This document shows, in pieces, positions 8,364-18,686 of a stretch of DNA of 64,000 nt; within the stretch, counting starts at the first letter, position 1, and the number at the start of each line of letters is the position of its first letter. Source of the DNA: Actinomadura sp. NBRC 104425 (lineage in GTDB: Bacteria; Actinomycetota; Actinomycetes; Streptosporangiales; Streptosporangiaceae); contig NZ_BSTN01000032.1 of assembly GCF_030269545.1 (NCBI RefSeq), forward strand, positions 1-64,000. Direction: 5' to 3'. The translations under genes and the position numbers were made by a program. The notes below the pieces were generated by a model. It ran no database searches. It worked only from the letters and a program-made list of their open reading frames with translations, and was not told where the DNA came from.

Positions 8364-8921
8364 GTGGCGCTCGTCGGCCTGGTCCGGGTCAGCACCGACC
8401 TGCAGAAGACCCAGCGGCGGCACGACGCCCCGGATCAGATCTGCCGGAGGGCGGCCGAGGAGAACAGCGGCGGCAGGCCCGCCACCGAGGACCGGCCCGC
8501 AACGCCGGAGGCGCTGTTACACATCCGCGGCGACGGCATGCTGACCGTCCGAAAGGCCGACCGCCTCGCAGGGCCGATCGTCCTCGACAACCTGTTCCGG
8601 CGCGGCATCGCGGCCGTTGAGCCCCTGGCCTTGGCTCTGCCGGATGACCGGCGCCGCGGCATCGTCTCCGAGACCGGGGACGGTCGGGAAGCGACCCGCA
8701 GCCGGGACCGGGTCGGCGGCCGCCGCCCGGTGGTCGACGGCGACAAGCGCGCTGCGATTCCGGCTCGCCGCGCGCGTGGAGGGGTCATCCGCGCCGTCGC
8801 GGCCGGAGTGAAGGTCCCGGTCGGTGTCGTGCACACCTTGGCGAGAGAGCGAACGGCCGGGCGGGCGCCTGCGACGTCGAATGCCGAGGGAGGTTCCGGC
8901 GAGGTGCCACGTTGTCTGTGA
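8364..8921 (+). pseudogene. Degenerate serine resolvase/invertase (Tn3 type)
   Basis: The frame from GTG 8364 begins ALVGLVRVSTDLQKTQRR, the catalytic N-terminus of serine recombinases with the Ser in RVSTD. Family-like blocks follow in order: a TVRKADRLAG analogue of the WKLDRLAR motif, then AAIPARRARGGVIRAVAAGV, the C-terminal helix-turn-helix. Long stretches between these are unlike the family, and the helix E/dimer region is not recognisable, so it is probably inactive. It overlaps the next start codon by 10 bp. Confidence 0.6.
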
Positions 8922-10330
8922 AAGCGGCGCCGCCGAGCCCGGAGTCGGCCCGGCGTTGGCCGATGCTGGCGATCTGCTGCATGAGCGTGTTCGTCGTCGG
9001 CATCGACATGACGATCGTGAACGTGGCTCTGCCGGTGATCCAGCGCGGCTTCGACGCGTCGGTCAGCGGCCTGCAGTGGATCATCGACGCCTACACGCTG
9101 GCGCTCGCCTCCCTGCTGCTGATGTCGGGGTCCGTGGCCGATCGCGTCGGCCGCCGCCGCGCGTTCCAGACGGGACTGGTGCTGTTCTCGGCGGGGTCGC
9201 TGCTGTGCTCGCTGGCGCCGAGCCTGGACTGGCTGATCGCCTTCCGCGCTGTGCAGGCCGTCGGCGGCTCGCTGCTGAACCCGGTGGCGCTGGCGATCAT
9301 CGTCAACGTCTTCCCCGACCCCCAGGACCGGGCACGTGCGGCCGGGGTGTGGGGATCGGTGGGCGGGCTGAGCCTGGCGGCCGGTCCCGTTCTGGGCGGC
9401 TTCCTGGTCAGCGGTCTGGGCTGGCGGTCCATTTTCTGGATCAACGTCCCGGTCGGGGTGGCGGCGATCGCGCTGACACGTCGCTTCGTGCCCGAGTCCA
9501 GGTCTGTGCGTCCCCGCAGCCTGGATCCCCTCGGGCAGGTGCTCGCCGTCCTGCTGATGGTCTCGACCACAGCCGCCGTCATCGAAGGACCGCGGCTGGG
9601 ATGGGGCTCCGGACCGATCATCGCGCTGCTGGCGGGTGCGGTGGCATCTGCGGCGGTGCTGCTGGTGGTCGAGCGCCGTCTCCGCGAGCCCCTGATCGAC
9701 ATGCGGTTGTTCCGCAATCCGCCGTTCTGCGGGGCCGTTCTCATCGCACTGGCCTACTCGGCCAACCTCGGCGGCTTCCTGTTCCTCAACACCTTGTACC
9801 TGCAGAACGTCCGCGGCGAGAGCGCCGTGGGGGCGGGGGTGCGGACGGTTCCGATGGCCATCGCGTTAGCGGTGTTCTCCACCGTGTCCGGTCGGCTCAT
9901 CGCGGCGAAGGGGCCCCGGCCGCCCCTCGTGCTGGCCTCCGTCCTGCTGACGGCCGGGGCGTCGATGTTCCTGCGGCTCGACGCGCATACTCCGTTCGCC
10001 TACCTGGTCGGCGGCTACATCGCCGTCGGCGCCGGAATCGGACTGGCCTCCGGGCCGGTCACCACCGTCGCCATGTCGGGTCTGCCGGCCGACCGGGCGG
10101 GCATGGCCGGAGCCCTGACCGCCGCCAGCCGCCAGTTCGGCTCGGCCGCCGGCGTCGCCGTGACCGGATCGATCATCGCCGCCCATGCCGATACCGCCTT
10201 CGTGGCCGCCGGCCACGTCGCCTGGTCCACTCTCGCCGGCTGCGCCGCGACGATGCTGCTGACCGGCGTGGTCTCGACCAGCCGATGGGCGACACAGGTC
10301 GCGCGGCGCAACTCCGAGCTGAGGTTGTGA
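8912..10330 (+). CDS. DHA2-family (14-TM) MFS drug exporter
   Basis: A 472-residue membrane protein. After a short hydrophilic start come CMSVFVVGIDMTIVNVALP (motif D1 of the DHA2 family) and GSVADRVGRRRAFQTG (MFS motif A). GPVLGGFLV corresponds to antiporter motif C, and further helices run to about residue 460. These proton antiporters expel drugs or other amphiphiles. The start is TTG 8912, with GTG 8918 as the alternative; GAGG lies upstream. No regulator is adjacent apart from the PaaX-type gene facing it. It may belong with the neighbouring catabolic genes or be a stray resistance gene. Confidence 0.85.
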   Translation: MSVKAAPPSPESARRWPMLAICCMSVFVVGIDMTIVNVALPVIQRGFDASVSGLQWIIDAYTLALASLLLMSGSVADRVGRRRAFQTGLVLFSAGSLLCSLAPSLDWLIAFRAVQAVGGSLLNPVALAIIVNVFPDPQDRARAAGVWGSVGGLSLAAGPVLGGFLVSGLGWRSIFWINVPVGVAAIALTRRFVPESRSVRPRSLDPLGQVLAVLLMVSTTAAVIEGPRLGWGSGPIIALLAGAVASAAVLLVVERRLREPLIDMRLFRNPPFCGAVLIALAYSANLGGFLFLNTLYLQNVRGESAVGAGVRTVPMAIALAVFSTVSGRLIAAKGPRPPLVLASVLLTAGASMFLRLDAHTPFAYLVGGYIAVGAGIGLASGPVTTVAMSGLPADRAGMAGALTAASRQFGSAAGVAVTGSIIAAHADTAFVAAGHVAWSTLAGCAATMLLTGVVSTSRWATQVARRNSELRL

Positions 10331-10414
10331 CGACGCCGCCGTCGAGGCGCCGGGGGCGTCCCGCTTCCTGAGAGCAGTCGTGGAAGGAGCGCAGGTCGGC
10401 GCCCCATCAATCAT

Positions 10415-11287
10415 CTAGTTCTTGCCGCCACCGCTGTTGATCTTGGCCCAGTGTGCCTGCACCTGGTCCCACCACTGGGCGCGCAGCGCCTCGATGTGGC
10501 GAGCGGCCCTGCGCCCGATCCAGTCGGGCAGCAGCGCCTCCGGCAGTTGCGGGTCGCGGAGGGGGAAGCGCTGCCATTCGCTCACCATGCGCACGTGGGT
10601 GAAGAGCATCTCGTCGCCGGGTGCCGGGCGCAGGCCCGTGATGGCGTCGAGCACCTTCTTGTAGTGCTCCTCGAGCGCGGCGAGGTCCCAGCCCTCCTCG
10701 ACGATCCTCTCCTCGGGGATCCCGACGTCGCCGACCCTTCCCACGAAGGAGATGGTGTGCTCTCGCAGCTCCAGTTGGTCGATGAGGCCGGCCACCTCGG
10801 CGCTGCGTTCCGGGTGTGGGCTGACCCAGACGCCCGAGGCCGGGTTGCCGAAGCCGGCCCAGGTGAGACCGGAGTAGAGCTTCTTGCGGGTGGTGCGGTG
10901 GGTGTGCGGGATGGTGACCAGGAGCGTGAGCCAAGTCCCGTTCCAGTTGCTGAACGGGTCGCTCATCGAACGGACGCGGGGTGAGCCCTCCTCGAAGATG
11001 CGCTTGCCCCGCTCGGTCAGCGACCAGCGCACCTCACGGCCGTGGCGCTCGCCCTCGATCCACCCGGATGACGCCGCGCGGGCGATGGCCTGCCTGGCCG
11101 TCTGCTCCTCGATCCCGAGCCCTTTGAGCACGTGCAGCAGAGACGAGGTCCAGACGGGCTTGCCATTGGGCCAGACGAACTCGCCGAGGACCGTCAGGAG
11201 CAGCGATCGGGCGCTTCCCGGAGCCAGGCTGGAGAAGTCGGACTTGAGGGATACCGACGTGCCCGTCGCTGCGTCCCGGCCGCTCAT
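10415..11287 (-). CDS. paaX: PaaX-family transcriptional regulator
   Basis: A 290-residue protein with the PaaX layout: an N-terminal winged helix (SARSLLLTVLGEFVWP with GIEEQTARQAIARAASSGWI), the central domain (NWNGTWLTLLVTIPHTHR with RKKLYSGLTWAGFG) and the PaaX C-terminal domain (DEMLFTHVRMVSEWQRFPL and RDPQLPEALLPDWIG). PaaX proteins repress phenylacetate-type CoA-thioester catabolism and respond to acyl-CoA ligands. The ATG at 11287 is preceded by GGGGGAG. It lies 83 bp downstream of a crotonase on the same strand, so the pair may be co-transcribed and may control the acyl-CoA region to the right. Confidence 0.85.
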   Translation of the reverse strand: MSGRDAATGTSVSLKSDFSSLAPGSARSLLLTVLGEFVWPNGKPVWTSSLLHVLKGLGIEEQTARQAIARAASSGWIEGERHGREVRWSLTERGKRIFEEGSPRVRSMSDPFSNWNGTWLTLLVTIPHTHRTTRKKLYSGLTWAGFGNPASGVWVSPHPERSAEVAGLIDQLELREHTISFVGRVGDVGIPEERIVEEGWDLAALEEHYKKVLDAITGLRPAPGDEMLFTHVRMVSEWQRFPLRDPQLPEALLPDWIGRRAARHIEALRAQWWDQVQAHWAKINSGGGKN

Positions 11288-11370
11288 CACTCGCTCCCCC
11301 CATGCCGCAGGTGGCCACATGCCCTGACCGGTACTGCTGCGGCATGCTACTTGACGATCACATTGCAATC

Positions 11371-12198
11371 TCACTCGGCACGGACGGACCGCTTGGCGCG
11401 CCGTTCCAACAGGGCGGCCACCGACTCCTTGTAGTCCGGCGTCTGCATGTGCCGTCCGATCAGTTCCTTGCTCTCCTCGACCGCCGCCGCGGGGTCGTGT
11501 CGGAGTAGGTCGGACCAGATCTGGCGCTTGGCCGCTGTCACCGCGGCGGGGGAGGCGGCGGCCAGCAGCCGCGCGTAGTCGTAGACCGCGTCCATGAAGC
11601 CTTCGCGGGGGAGCACCTTGTTGAACAGCCCCGTGTGCCGCAGTTCGGCGGCCGTCGCAACCCGCCCGGTGAGGATCAGGTCCGCCGCGTGGGTCACGCC
11701 CATCAGCCGGGGGAGGATCCACGACAGGCCGTACTCGGCGGGCAGCCCGATCCTGGCGGCGACCGTGGTGATCTTAGCGTCCTCCACGGCGAACCGCAGG
11801 TCGCAGAACGCGGCCAGGGCGACGGCGATGCCGGCGCACGAGCCGTTGATCGCCGCGATCATGGGCTTTCGCAGCCCGAGTTGCCAGGCCATGTCGGAGT
11901 CGAACTCCGGGCGGACCCCGTACCCCGGGCGGTCGGCGTTCTTTGACAGGGCCGGGTCGTAGTGGTCGGTCCTGGTGTAGTGGTCCAGGGCCTTGTAGTC
12001 GGCGCCGCCGCAGAAGACGTCGCCCTCACCGGTCAGCACGATGACCCGCACCGCGGGGTCTTCGTCCAGCCTGGCGCAGATCCAGCGGTACTCGTCGTGC
12101 ATGCGCCCGGTCCAGGAGTTGGCCCGTCCGGGCCGGGAGAGCCACAGGGTCGCGATGCCATCACCGTCGATGTCGTAACGAGTGACTTTCAGCTCCAT
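11371..12198 (-). CDS. Enoyl-CoA hydratase/isomerase family protein
   Basis: A 275-residue crotonase. VRVIVLTGEGDVFCGGADYKAL holds the first oxyanion-hole segment. KPMIAAINGSCAGIAVALA holds the second, and IGLPAEYGLSWILPRLMG contains the acidic residue region of hydratases. The long loop after the ADYKAL block is typical of actinobacterial paralogues. It would hydrate an enoyl-CoA intermediate in beta-oxidation. The ATG at 12198 has AGGAG six bases upstream. Divergent from the aldehyde dehydrogenase and followed by paaX. Confidence 0.85.
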   Translation of the reverse strand: MELKVTRYDIDGDGIATLWLSRPGRANSWTGRMHDEYRWICARLDEDPAVRVIVLTGEGDVFCGGADYKALDHYTRTDHYDPALSKNADRPGYGVRPEFDSDMAWQLGLRKPMIAAINGSCAGIAVALAAFCDLRFAVEDAKITTVAARIGLPAEYGLSWILPRLMGVTHAADLILTGRVATAAELRHTGLFNKVLPREGFMDAVYDYARLLAAASPAAVTAAKRQIWSDLLRHDPAAAVEESKELIGRHMQTPDYKESVAALLERRAKRSVRAE

Positions 12199-12250
12199 CG
12201 ATGCTCCTCGGGGCGCAGGGTTGTCGCCGTTCCGGCACACCCTTACTCTA

Positions 12251-12283
12251 TACACATCAAGGTACTTAGGCATCTTGCGTGTA
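12251..12283. promoter_or_regulatory. Imperfect inverted repeat in the crotonase-aldehyde dehydrogenase gap
   Basis: TACACATCAAG at the left is mirrored by CTTGCGTGTA at the right, with GGTACTTAG between them. The same GGTACTTAG string occurs (minus strand, 29059-29067) between the -35 and -10 elements of the P450 gene. A candidate operator shared by parts of the catabolic region; the binding protein is unknown. Confidence 0.35.
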
Positions 12284-12338
12284 GAATGATCGGCCCTCAG
12301 ACCCAGACGTCGCGCCGACGGGCGCCGATACATGGCGG

Positions 12339-13748
12339 GTGTTCATGAATCCCCTGATGACGATCAATGGCGAACGCGTGTCTGCGGACAAGCGGATCGG
12401 TGTGATCAACCCGGCGACGGGCGCGGAGTTCGCCACGGCGCCCGACGCCTCACGTGAGCAGATGGACCGGGCGGTCGCCGCCGCCGTCGCCGCCGGCCGG
12501 GAGTGGGCGCGCGATGAGGGACGGCGAGTAGAGGCGCTCAAGGCCGTCGCCGACGCGATCGACGCCAACGTCGAGGAGCTCTCCTCGATCCTCACCAGCG
12601 AGCAGGGCAAGCCCCTGAGCGCGGCCGCCTACGAGGTGGGGGAGACGGCGCGCTGGATCCGCGCCGCGGCTGACCTGGAACTGCCTCGCGAGACGATCGT
12701 GGACAACGCCTCCGTCCGCACGGAGCTGCTCCGCCGTCCGTTCGGGGTGGTGGCCGCGATCACGCCCTGGAACTTCCCGCTCCTGCTCCTCGGCTGGAAG
12801 CTCGGCCCGGCGCTGCGTGCCGGCAACACGATGGTGCTCAAGCCGTCGCCGTACACGCCGCTGGCGACGCTGCGCGTCGGTGAGATCGTCCAGGAGGTCC
12901 TGCCTCCGGGCGTGTTCAACGTGGTGAGCGGTGGCGACGAGCTCGGCGCCTGGCTCACGACCCACCCCGACGTACGGAAGATCAGCTTCACCGGCTCGGT
13001 CGCCACCGGCAAGCTCGTGGCCGCGGCGGCGGCCCCGGACCTCAAGCGCTTCACGCTGGAGCTCGGCGGGAACGACGCCGCGATCATCCTCGACGACGCC
13101 GACCCGGCCGCCATCGCCAAGGGCGTCTTCTGGGGCGGCTTCATCAACTGCGGCCAGATCTGCGCAGGGATCAAGCGCGTCTTCGTCCCCGAGCACATGC
13201 ACGACGACGTTGTGGAGGCCATCGCCGCGCGGGCGCGTTCCGTGCGCATGGGGCCGGGCACCGATCCCGGCGTGCAGCTCGGGCCCATCCAGAACAGGAT
13301 GCAGTTCGACCGAGTGAGCGGGCTGGTCCGGGAGGCCCTCGACTCGGGGGCGACCGCCGTGGCGGGCGGCAGGCCGATGGACCGGGACGGCTACTTCTTC
13401 GAGCCCACCATCCTCACCCGCGTCCGCGAGGGCATGCGCATCGTGGACGAGGAGCAGTTCGGTCCCGCGATGCCGGTGCTCACCTACAAGACCCTGGACG
13501 AGGCGATCGAGCGCGCCAACGCCACCGAGTACGGGCTGTCCGGCTCGGTTTGGAGCAGCGACGTCGAACGCGCGACCAAGGTCGCCGAGCAGCTCGACTG
13601 CGGGACGGCCTTCGTCAACGACCACCTCGCCCTGTCGCCCGACGTCCCCTTCGGCGGCTCGAAGTGGAGCGGCATCGGCGTCGAGAACGGCCCGTGGGGG
13701 CTGGAGGAGTTCACCCAGCTGCAGGCCGTCCAGCGGCCGCAGGTTTGA
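12339..13748 (+). CDS. NAD(P)-dependent aldehyde dehydrogenase
   Basis: A 469-residue ALDH-superfamily enzyme. The cofactor and active-site blocks are in order: AAITPWNFPLLLLGWKLGPAL, KISFTGSVATGK, LELGGNDAAI with the general-base Glu, and NCGQICAGIKR with the catalytic Cys. The C-terminal half ends PFGGSKWSGIGVENGP. It oxidises an aldehyde to the acid, here plausibly the step between the Zn alcohol dehydrogenase and the acyl-CoA ligases. GTG 12339 and ATG 12345 are both possible starts; neither has a strong ribosome site. Ten bases separate it from the acyl-CoA dehydrogenase, implying one transcript. Confidence 0.9.
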   Translation: MFMNPLMTINGERVSADKRIGVINPATGAEFATAPDASREQMDRAVAAAVAAGREWARDEGRRVEALKAVADAIDANVEELSSILTSEQGKPLSAAAYEVGETARWIRAAADLELPRETIVDNASVRTELLRRPFGVVAAITPWNFPLLLLGWKLGPALRAGNTMVLKPSPYTPLATLRVGEIVQEVLPPGVFNVVSGGDELGAWLTTHPDVRKISFTGSVATGKLVAAAAAPDLKRFTLELGGNDAAIILDDADPAAIAKGVFWGGFINCGQICAGIKRVFVPEHMHDDVVEAIAARARSVRMGPGTDPGVQLGPIQNRMQFDRVSGLVREALDSGATAVAGGRPMDRDGYFFEPTILTRVREGMRIVDEEQFGPAMPVLTYKTLDEAIERANATEYGLSGSVWSSDVERATKVAEQLDCGTAFVNDHLALSPDVPFGGSKWSGIGVENGPWGLEEFTQLQAVQRPQV

Positions 13749-13758
13749 GAGGTTCGCC

Positions 13759-14919
13759 ATGGACTTCGGACTGACCGAGGACCAGACCGCGCTGCGCGAG
13801 GCGGTACGCAAGCTGGCGCGCAAGGAGATCGCGCCGGGCTACCTGGAGCGCGCCAAGCAGACCGCCTTCCCGTGGGAGGTCCACCGCCGCGTCGCCGACC
13901 TCGGCGTCCTCGGCCTGCTGGCGGGACCGGACTACAACCCGCTGGACGAGGAGGACTTCGTCGCGGCGGGCCTGGCGGTGGAGGAGCTCGCCTACGCCGA
14001 CTTCAACGTCGCCAACGCCGTCATTCCCGTGATGCTCATGTCGGCCCTGATCAACGCATACGGCTCGGGGCGGGTGCGGCGGCAGTGGCTCGCGCCGCTG
14101 GTGGCGGGCCGGACGTATGTGTCCTTCGGGCTGACCGAGCCGGGCTCGGGGTCCGACGCCGCGGCGCTGCGCACCAAGGCGGTGGCCGACGGCGAGGGCT
14201 ACCTGCTGTCGGGCGAGAAGACCTCGGTCACCATGCTCACCCACGCCAGTGCCATGATCGTGACGGCCCAGACGTACCGGGAGGGCGAGCGCCTCGGCGT
14301 CTCCGCCTTCCTGGTGGATCTGGACGCCTCCGGCATCAGCAAGTCCGACATCCCGGACACGGGGTGGCAGACGATGGGCCGCGGCGTCGTCCACTTCGAC
14401 AACGTCCGGGTTCCCGCGGACGCTCTGATCGGCCCCGAGGGCTCGGCCTTTCGCAACGTGCTCAACGGCTTCGACTTCACCCGGCCGCTGCTCGCCCTCA
14501 CCGGCATCGGCTGCGCCCAGGCGTGTATCGACGAGACGGCCGAGTACGTGCGCTCGCGGCAGGCCTTCGGCGCGCCGCTGGCCCGCTTCGAGGGGGTGTC
14601 CTTCCCGCTCGCGGAGCACACCACCACCTTGGAGGCGGCCCGTCTGCTGTGCTACTCCGCCCTGTGGCGGCGGACCAAGGGCATCAGGCACACCGCCGAG
14701 GCCGCCATGAGCAAGTGGTACGGCCCGCTCATGGCGAGCCAGGCGGTCAAGGACTGCCTGCTGCTGCACGGCCATTACGGGTATGCGCAGGAGTTCCCGT
14801 TCGAGCAGCGGCTCCGCGACGTCATGGCGGTCGAGATCGCCGACGGCACCGCGCAGATCCAGAAGGTCGTCATCGCCCGGGAGCGGTACGGCAAGGACTT
14901 CCTGCCCTACCAGAGATGA
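13759..14919 (+). CDS. Acyl-CoA dehydrogenase with Asp at the usual catalytic Glu position
   Basis: A 386-residue flavoprotein. VSFGLTEPGSGSDAAALRT is the FAD/substrate signature, followed by the beta-domain GYLLSGEKTSVTML and the C-terminal helical domain. The motif that in medium-chain enzymes reads YEGTSQIQ, with the catalytic Glu, reads here IADGTAQIQK, so Asp362 occupies the base position. The alternative helix-G Glu of isovaleryl-type enzymes is also not apparent (GFDFTRPLLAL). Either a variant mechanism or an unusual substrate is possible. ATG 13759 with GAGAGG upstream; strong terminator just downstream. Confidence 0.85.
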   Translation: MDFGLTEDQTALREAVRKLARKEIAPGYLERAKQTAFPWEVHRRVADLGVLGLLAGPDYNPLDEEDFVAAGLAVEELAYADFNVANAVIPVMLMSALINAYGSGRVRRQWLAPLVAGRTYVSFGLTEPGSGSDAAALRTKAVADGEGYLLSGEKTSVTMLTHASAMIVTAQTYREGERLGVSAFLVDLDASGISKSDIPDTGWQTMGRGVVHFDNVRVPADALIGPEGSAFRNVLNGFDFTRPLLALTGIGCAQACIDETAEYVRSRQAFGAPLARFEGVSFPLAEHTTTLEAARLLCYSALWRRTKGIRHTAEAAMSKWYGPLMASQAVKDCLLLHGHYGYAQEFPFEQRLRDVMAVEIADGTAQIQKVVIARERYGKDFLPYQR

Positions 14920-14920
14920 C

Positions 14921-14956
14921 GCTGGGCCTCCCCGCCCTCGGGCGGGGAGGCCCAGC
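14921..14956. terminator. Strong hairpin terminator after the acyl-CoA dehydrogenase
   Basis: Two 17-nt arms (14921-14937, 14940-14956; first arm begins GCTGGGCCTCCCC) pair perfectly around a 2-nt loop, 2 bp past the stop codon. This ends the aldehyde dehydrogenase-acyl-CoA dehydrogenase transcript. It lacks a T-run. Confidence 0.8.
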
Positions 14957-15507
14957 GGATAGAGCCGCAGACCTGCCTCGTCGCGCATCCGGGGGGGCGC
15001 GGCCCTGCGCGCAGAGCACGTTCAGGCCGGGCCGGCGTCTCCACCACCGCCGGGCCGGCATCTTGCCGAACGGGCCCAGCACGCTCAGCCGCCTTTCCCC
15101 GCGGGGCCGGCGTGACCGCAGAGGCGGTCGCGGCGCCGGCCCCGCACGGCCTGCTCGGTTCGGGCCGGCGGCCGGCGGACGCTCGGGCGAAAAGGGCGCT
15201 GGTGCGCGTGCGCGCTTCCGCCCGCCGGCCTGTGGGCGGGCGGAAGGAGCCGGGGTCGGGCTCGTCGAGCACCAGGGCGGGCGACGTGGGGGCGGCCGCT
15301 CCATGAGAGGCCGGCGCAGTGCGAGTGCCTCCCGTCGCTCTTCAACCCGCCGCCGATGAGCGTGTTGGTGCGCCGTCCGATGATGGCGTGGACGTCGACC
15401 GCGCGCGGGCCGTCGCCGGGCGGGGAGAGCGGGAGGCGGCGCACCCCGGGCGCCGCCTCTTCCGTACCGGGCTCGGTCCGGTCCGCATGTGCCTCTGGGG
15501 GCCGTTC
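14957..15507. other. 550-bp gap without a recognisable gene
   Basis: All frames are low-complexity Arg/Ala/Gly/Pro translations. A minus-strand frame near 15085-15444 contains DVHAIIGRRTNTLIGG but resembles nothing known to me. Probably decayed sequence. Confidence 0.4.
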
Positions 15508-16608
15508 TCAGAACCTCATGACGGCACGGGCGCCGCGCTCGGACAGGCAGTAGTCGACGGCCTCGTTGACCTTTTCGAAGGGGAAGACCTCGGTGACGAG
15601 CTCGTCGAGCTTGAGCAGCCCGGCCTCGTACAGGCCGATCAGACGCGGGACGTCCCGCTTGACGTCGGAGGACCCGTAGAGCGAGCCGCGGATCACCTTC
15701 TCGGTCATCACCACTCCGGTGAAGGCGGGGACTGAGACCCGGACATCCGGGCCGCCGGCCCCGACCAGCACGACCTGCCCCCCGCGCCGGGTCATCCGCA
15801 CCGCGTCGTCGATCGTCTCCTGGCGGCCCACCACCTCGAGGGCGACGTCGACGCCTCTGCCGCCGGACACCGCCCGCACCTCTTTGGCGGTGTCACCGCC
15901 GGCCTTGATCGTGTGAGTGGCGCCGAGCCGCCGGGCGAGGTCGAGCCGCTCGTCGTGCATGTCCACGGCGATGACGATGCTCGCGCCGGCCATCCGGGCG
16001 CCCTGGACCGCGCTCAGGCCCACCCCGCCGCATCCGAGGACCGCGACGGTGTCGCCCACGCGGATGCCGGCGGTGTTGACGGCGGCCCCCCAGCCGGTCA
16101 GGACACCGCAGCCGATGAGCGCCGCCGACGTGAGGGGGATGGTGGCGGGAATCTTGATCGCCGACCGCGCCGGTACCACGCAGTGCCTGGAGAACGTGCC
16201 CAGCCCGGCCATCTGGTAGATGCCCCGGCCGCCGCGGCTGTAGCGGGTGCTGCCGTCGAGCAGCGCCCCCTTGCTGAAGGCGACACCGGCGGTCTCGCAC
16301 AGCTGGGGCTGGCCCTTGACGCAGAAGAAGCACTCTCCGCACTGGGCGAGCCAGGAGAGGACGACCCGGTCGCCGGGGGCGAGGTCTGTGACCCCCGTGC
16401 CGACCTCCACCACCGTGCCGGCGCCTTCGTGGCCGAGCACCACCGGCATGGGGTTGGGCAGGTTCGCGGTGAAGACGGAGATGTCGGAGTGACAGACCCC
16501 CGTCGCGCCGATCTCGACCTTCACCTCGCCCGCGCGCGGGGCCTCGAGATCGACCTCGAGGATGCGCAGCGGCTGGTTCGGGCGCTCAAGTACGGCGGAC
16601 TCGGTCAT
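15508..16608 (-). CDS. Zinc-dependent alcohol dehydrogenase (MDR superfamily, NDMA-type)
   Basis: A 366-residue enzyme. GVCHSDI and GHEGAGTVVEVG provide catalytic-zinc ligands, and CGECFFCVKGQPQLC the four-cysteine structural zinc lobe. The Rossmann motif is VLGCGGVGLSAVQGARMAGA. The length and the GRGIYQMAGLGTFSRH segment match the actinobacterial class III/NDMA-dependent branch. It would oxidise a primary alcohol, such as the product of the P450, to the aldehyde. ATG 16608 is preceded by AGGAG. Divergent from the ferredoxin-ligase pair. Confidence 0.9.
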   Translation of the reverse strand: MTESAVLERPNQPLRILEVDLEAPRAGEVKVEIGATGVCHSDISVFTANLPNPMPVVLGHEGAGTVVEVGTGVTDLAPGDRVVLSWLAQCGECFFCVKGQPQLCETAGVAFSKGALLDGSTRYSRGGRGIYQMAGLGTFSRHCVVPARSAIKIPATIPLTSAALIGCGVLTGWGAAVNTAGIRVGDTVAVLGCGGVGLSAVQGARMAGASIVIAVDMHDERLDLARRLGATHTIKAGGDTAKEVRAVSGGRGVDVALEVVGRQETIDDAVRMTRRGGQVVLVGAGGPDVRVSVPAFTGVVMTEKVIRGSLYGSSDVKRDVPRLIGLYEAGLLKLDELVTEVFPFEKVNEAVDYCLSERGARAVMRF

Positions 16609-16759
16609 GGTCGGGCTCCTGGGGGCTGTTACGGCACTGGTCGCTTCGCTCATAATAGACAGACAAGGCAACTTAAGCACAAGCTATGTATTGTGTGGCG
16701 GGTGGGTCCGGCAGGAACGGGGCGCGCTGCCGCGGATTTCAGCGAGATGGGAAGTGGAC
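16609..16759. promoter_or_regulatory. Divergent control region of alcohol dehydrogenase and ferredoxin
   Basis: On the minus strand a TATTAT (-10 like, complement of 16652-16657) lies about 40 bp before the alcohol dehydrogenase start, with TTGTGC 19 bp upstream. The central AT-rich patch contains CAACTTAAG, loosely like the GGTACTTAG element seen elsewhere in the cluster. Promoter assignment is tentative. Confidence 0.35.
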
Positions 16760-16955
16760 ATGCGAATCAAGGTGGACGGCTCGCTCTGCCAAGGGCACAA
16801 CCGGTGCAGCGCTCTCGCACCTGATCTGTTCGTGCTCGACGACTTCGGCTTCGCCTCGCCGGCAGGAGACGGCGTCGTGCCGGAGGACCGGCGCGAGATC
16901 GCCCTGCTCGCGGTCGACAACTGCCCCGAGCTCGCCATCACCGTGGAGGACGACG

Positions 16956-16963
<8 letters not shown>
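16760..16963 (+). CDS. Single-cluster [3Fe-4S] P450-type ferredoxin
   Basis: A 67-residue ferredoxin. CQGHNRC followed by a distal CP in DNCPEL gives the pattern C-x2-H-x2-C...CP: a His replaces the second cysteine of a four-iron motif. This is the signature of actinobacterial ferredoxins that feed electrons to cytochromes P450. It likely serves the P450 at 29088 or a homologue. ATG 16760 follows GGGAAG. Its stop overlaps the next start by 8 bp, so translation of the ligase is coupled. Confidence 0.88.
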
Positions 16964-18554
<1,591 letters not shown>

Positions 18555-18556
18555 CG

Positions 18557-18605
18557 ACACCCGGCGAGGGGGCGGTCCGGCCTGGGCCGCCCCCTCGCCG
18601 GGTGT
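18557..18605. terminator. Bidirectional terminator between convergent ligase and CoA-transferase
   Basis: Two 19-nt arms (18557-18575 and 18587-18605; begins ACACCCGGCGAGG) pair perfectly around an 11-nt loop, 2 bp after the ligase stop. It lies between two convergent genes. Confidence 0.8.
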
Positions 18606-18634
18606 TCCCGGTGATTCCGCCAAGGCGCCCCCCT

Positions 18635-18661
18635 GATGCGTCGGCAGGCCGGCGACGCATC
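18635..18661 (-). terminator. Second hairpin beyond the CoA-transferase stop
   Basis: GATGCGTCG (18635-18643) pairs with CGACGCATC (18653-18661) about 25 bp past the stop of the leftward CoA-transferase gene, and likely ends that transcript. Confidence 0.6.
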
Positions 18662-18686
18662 GAGGAGGACGCCCCCCGTTCGGCGG

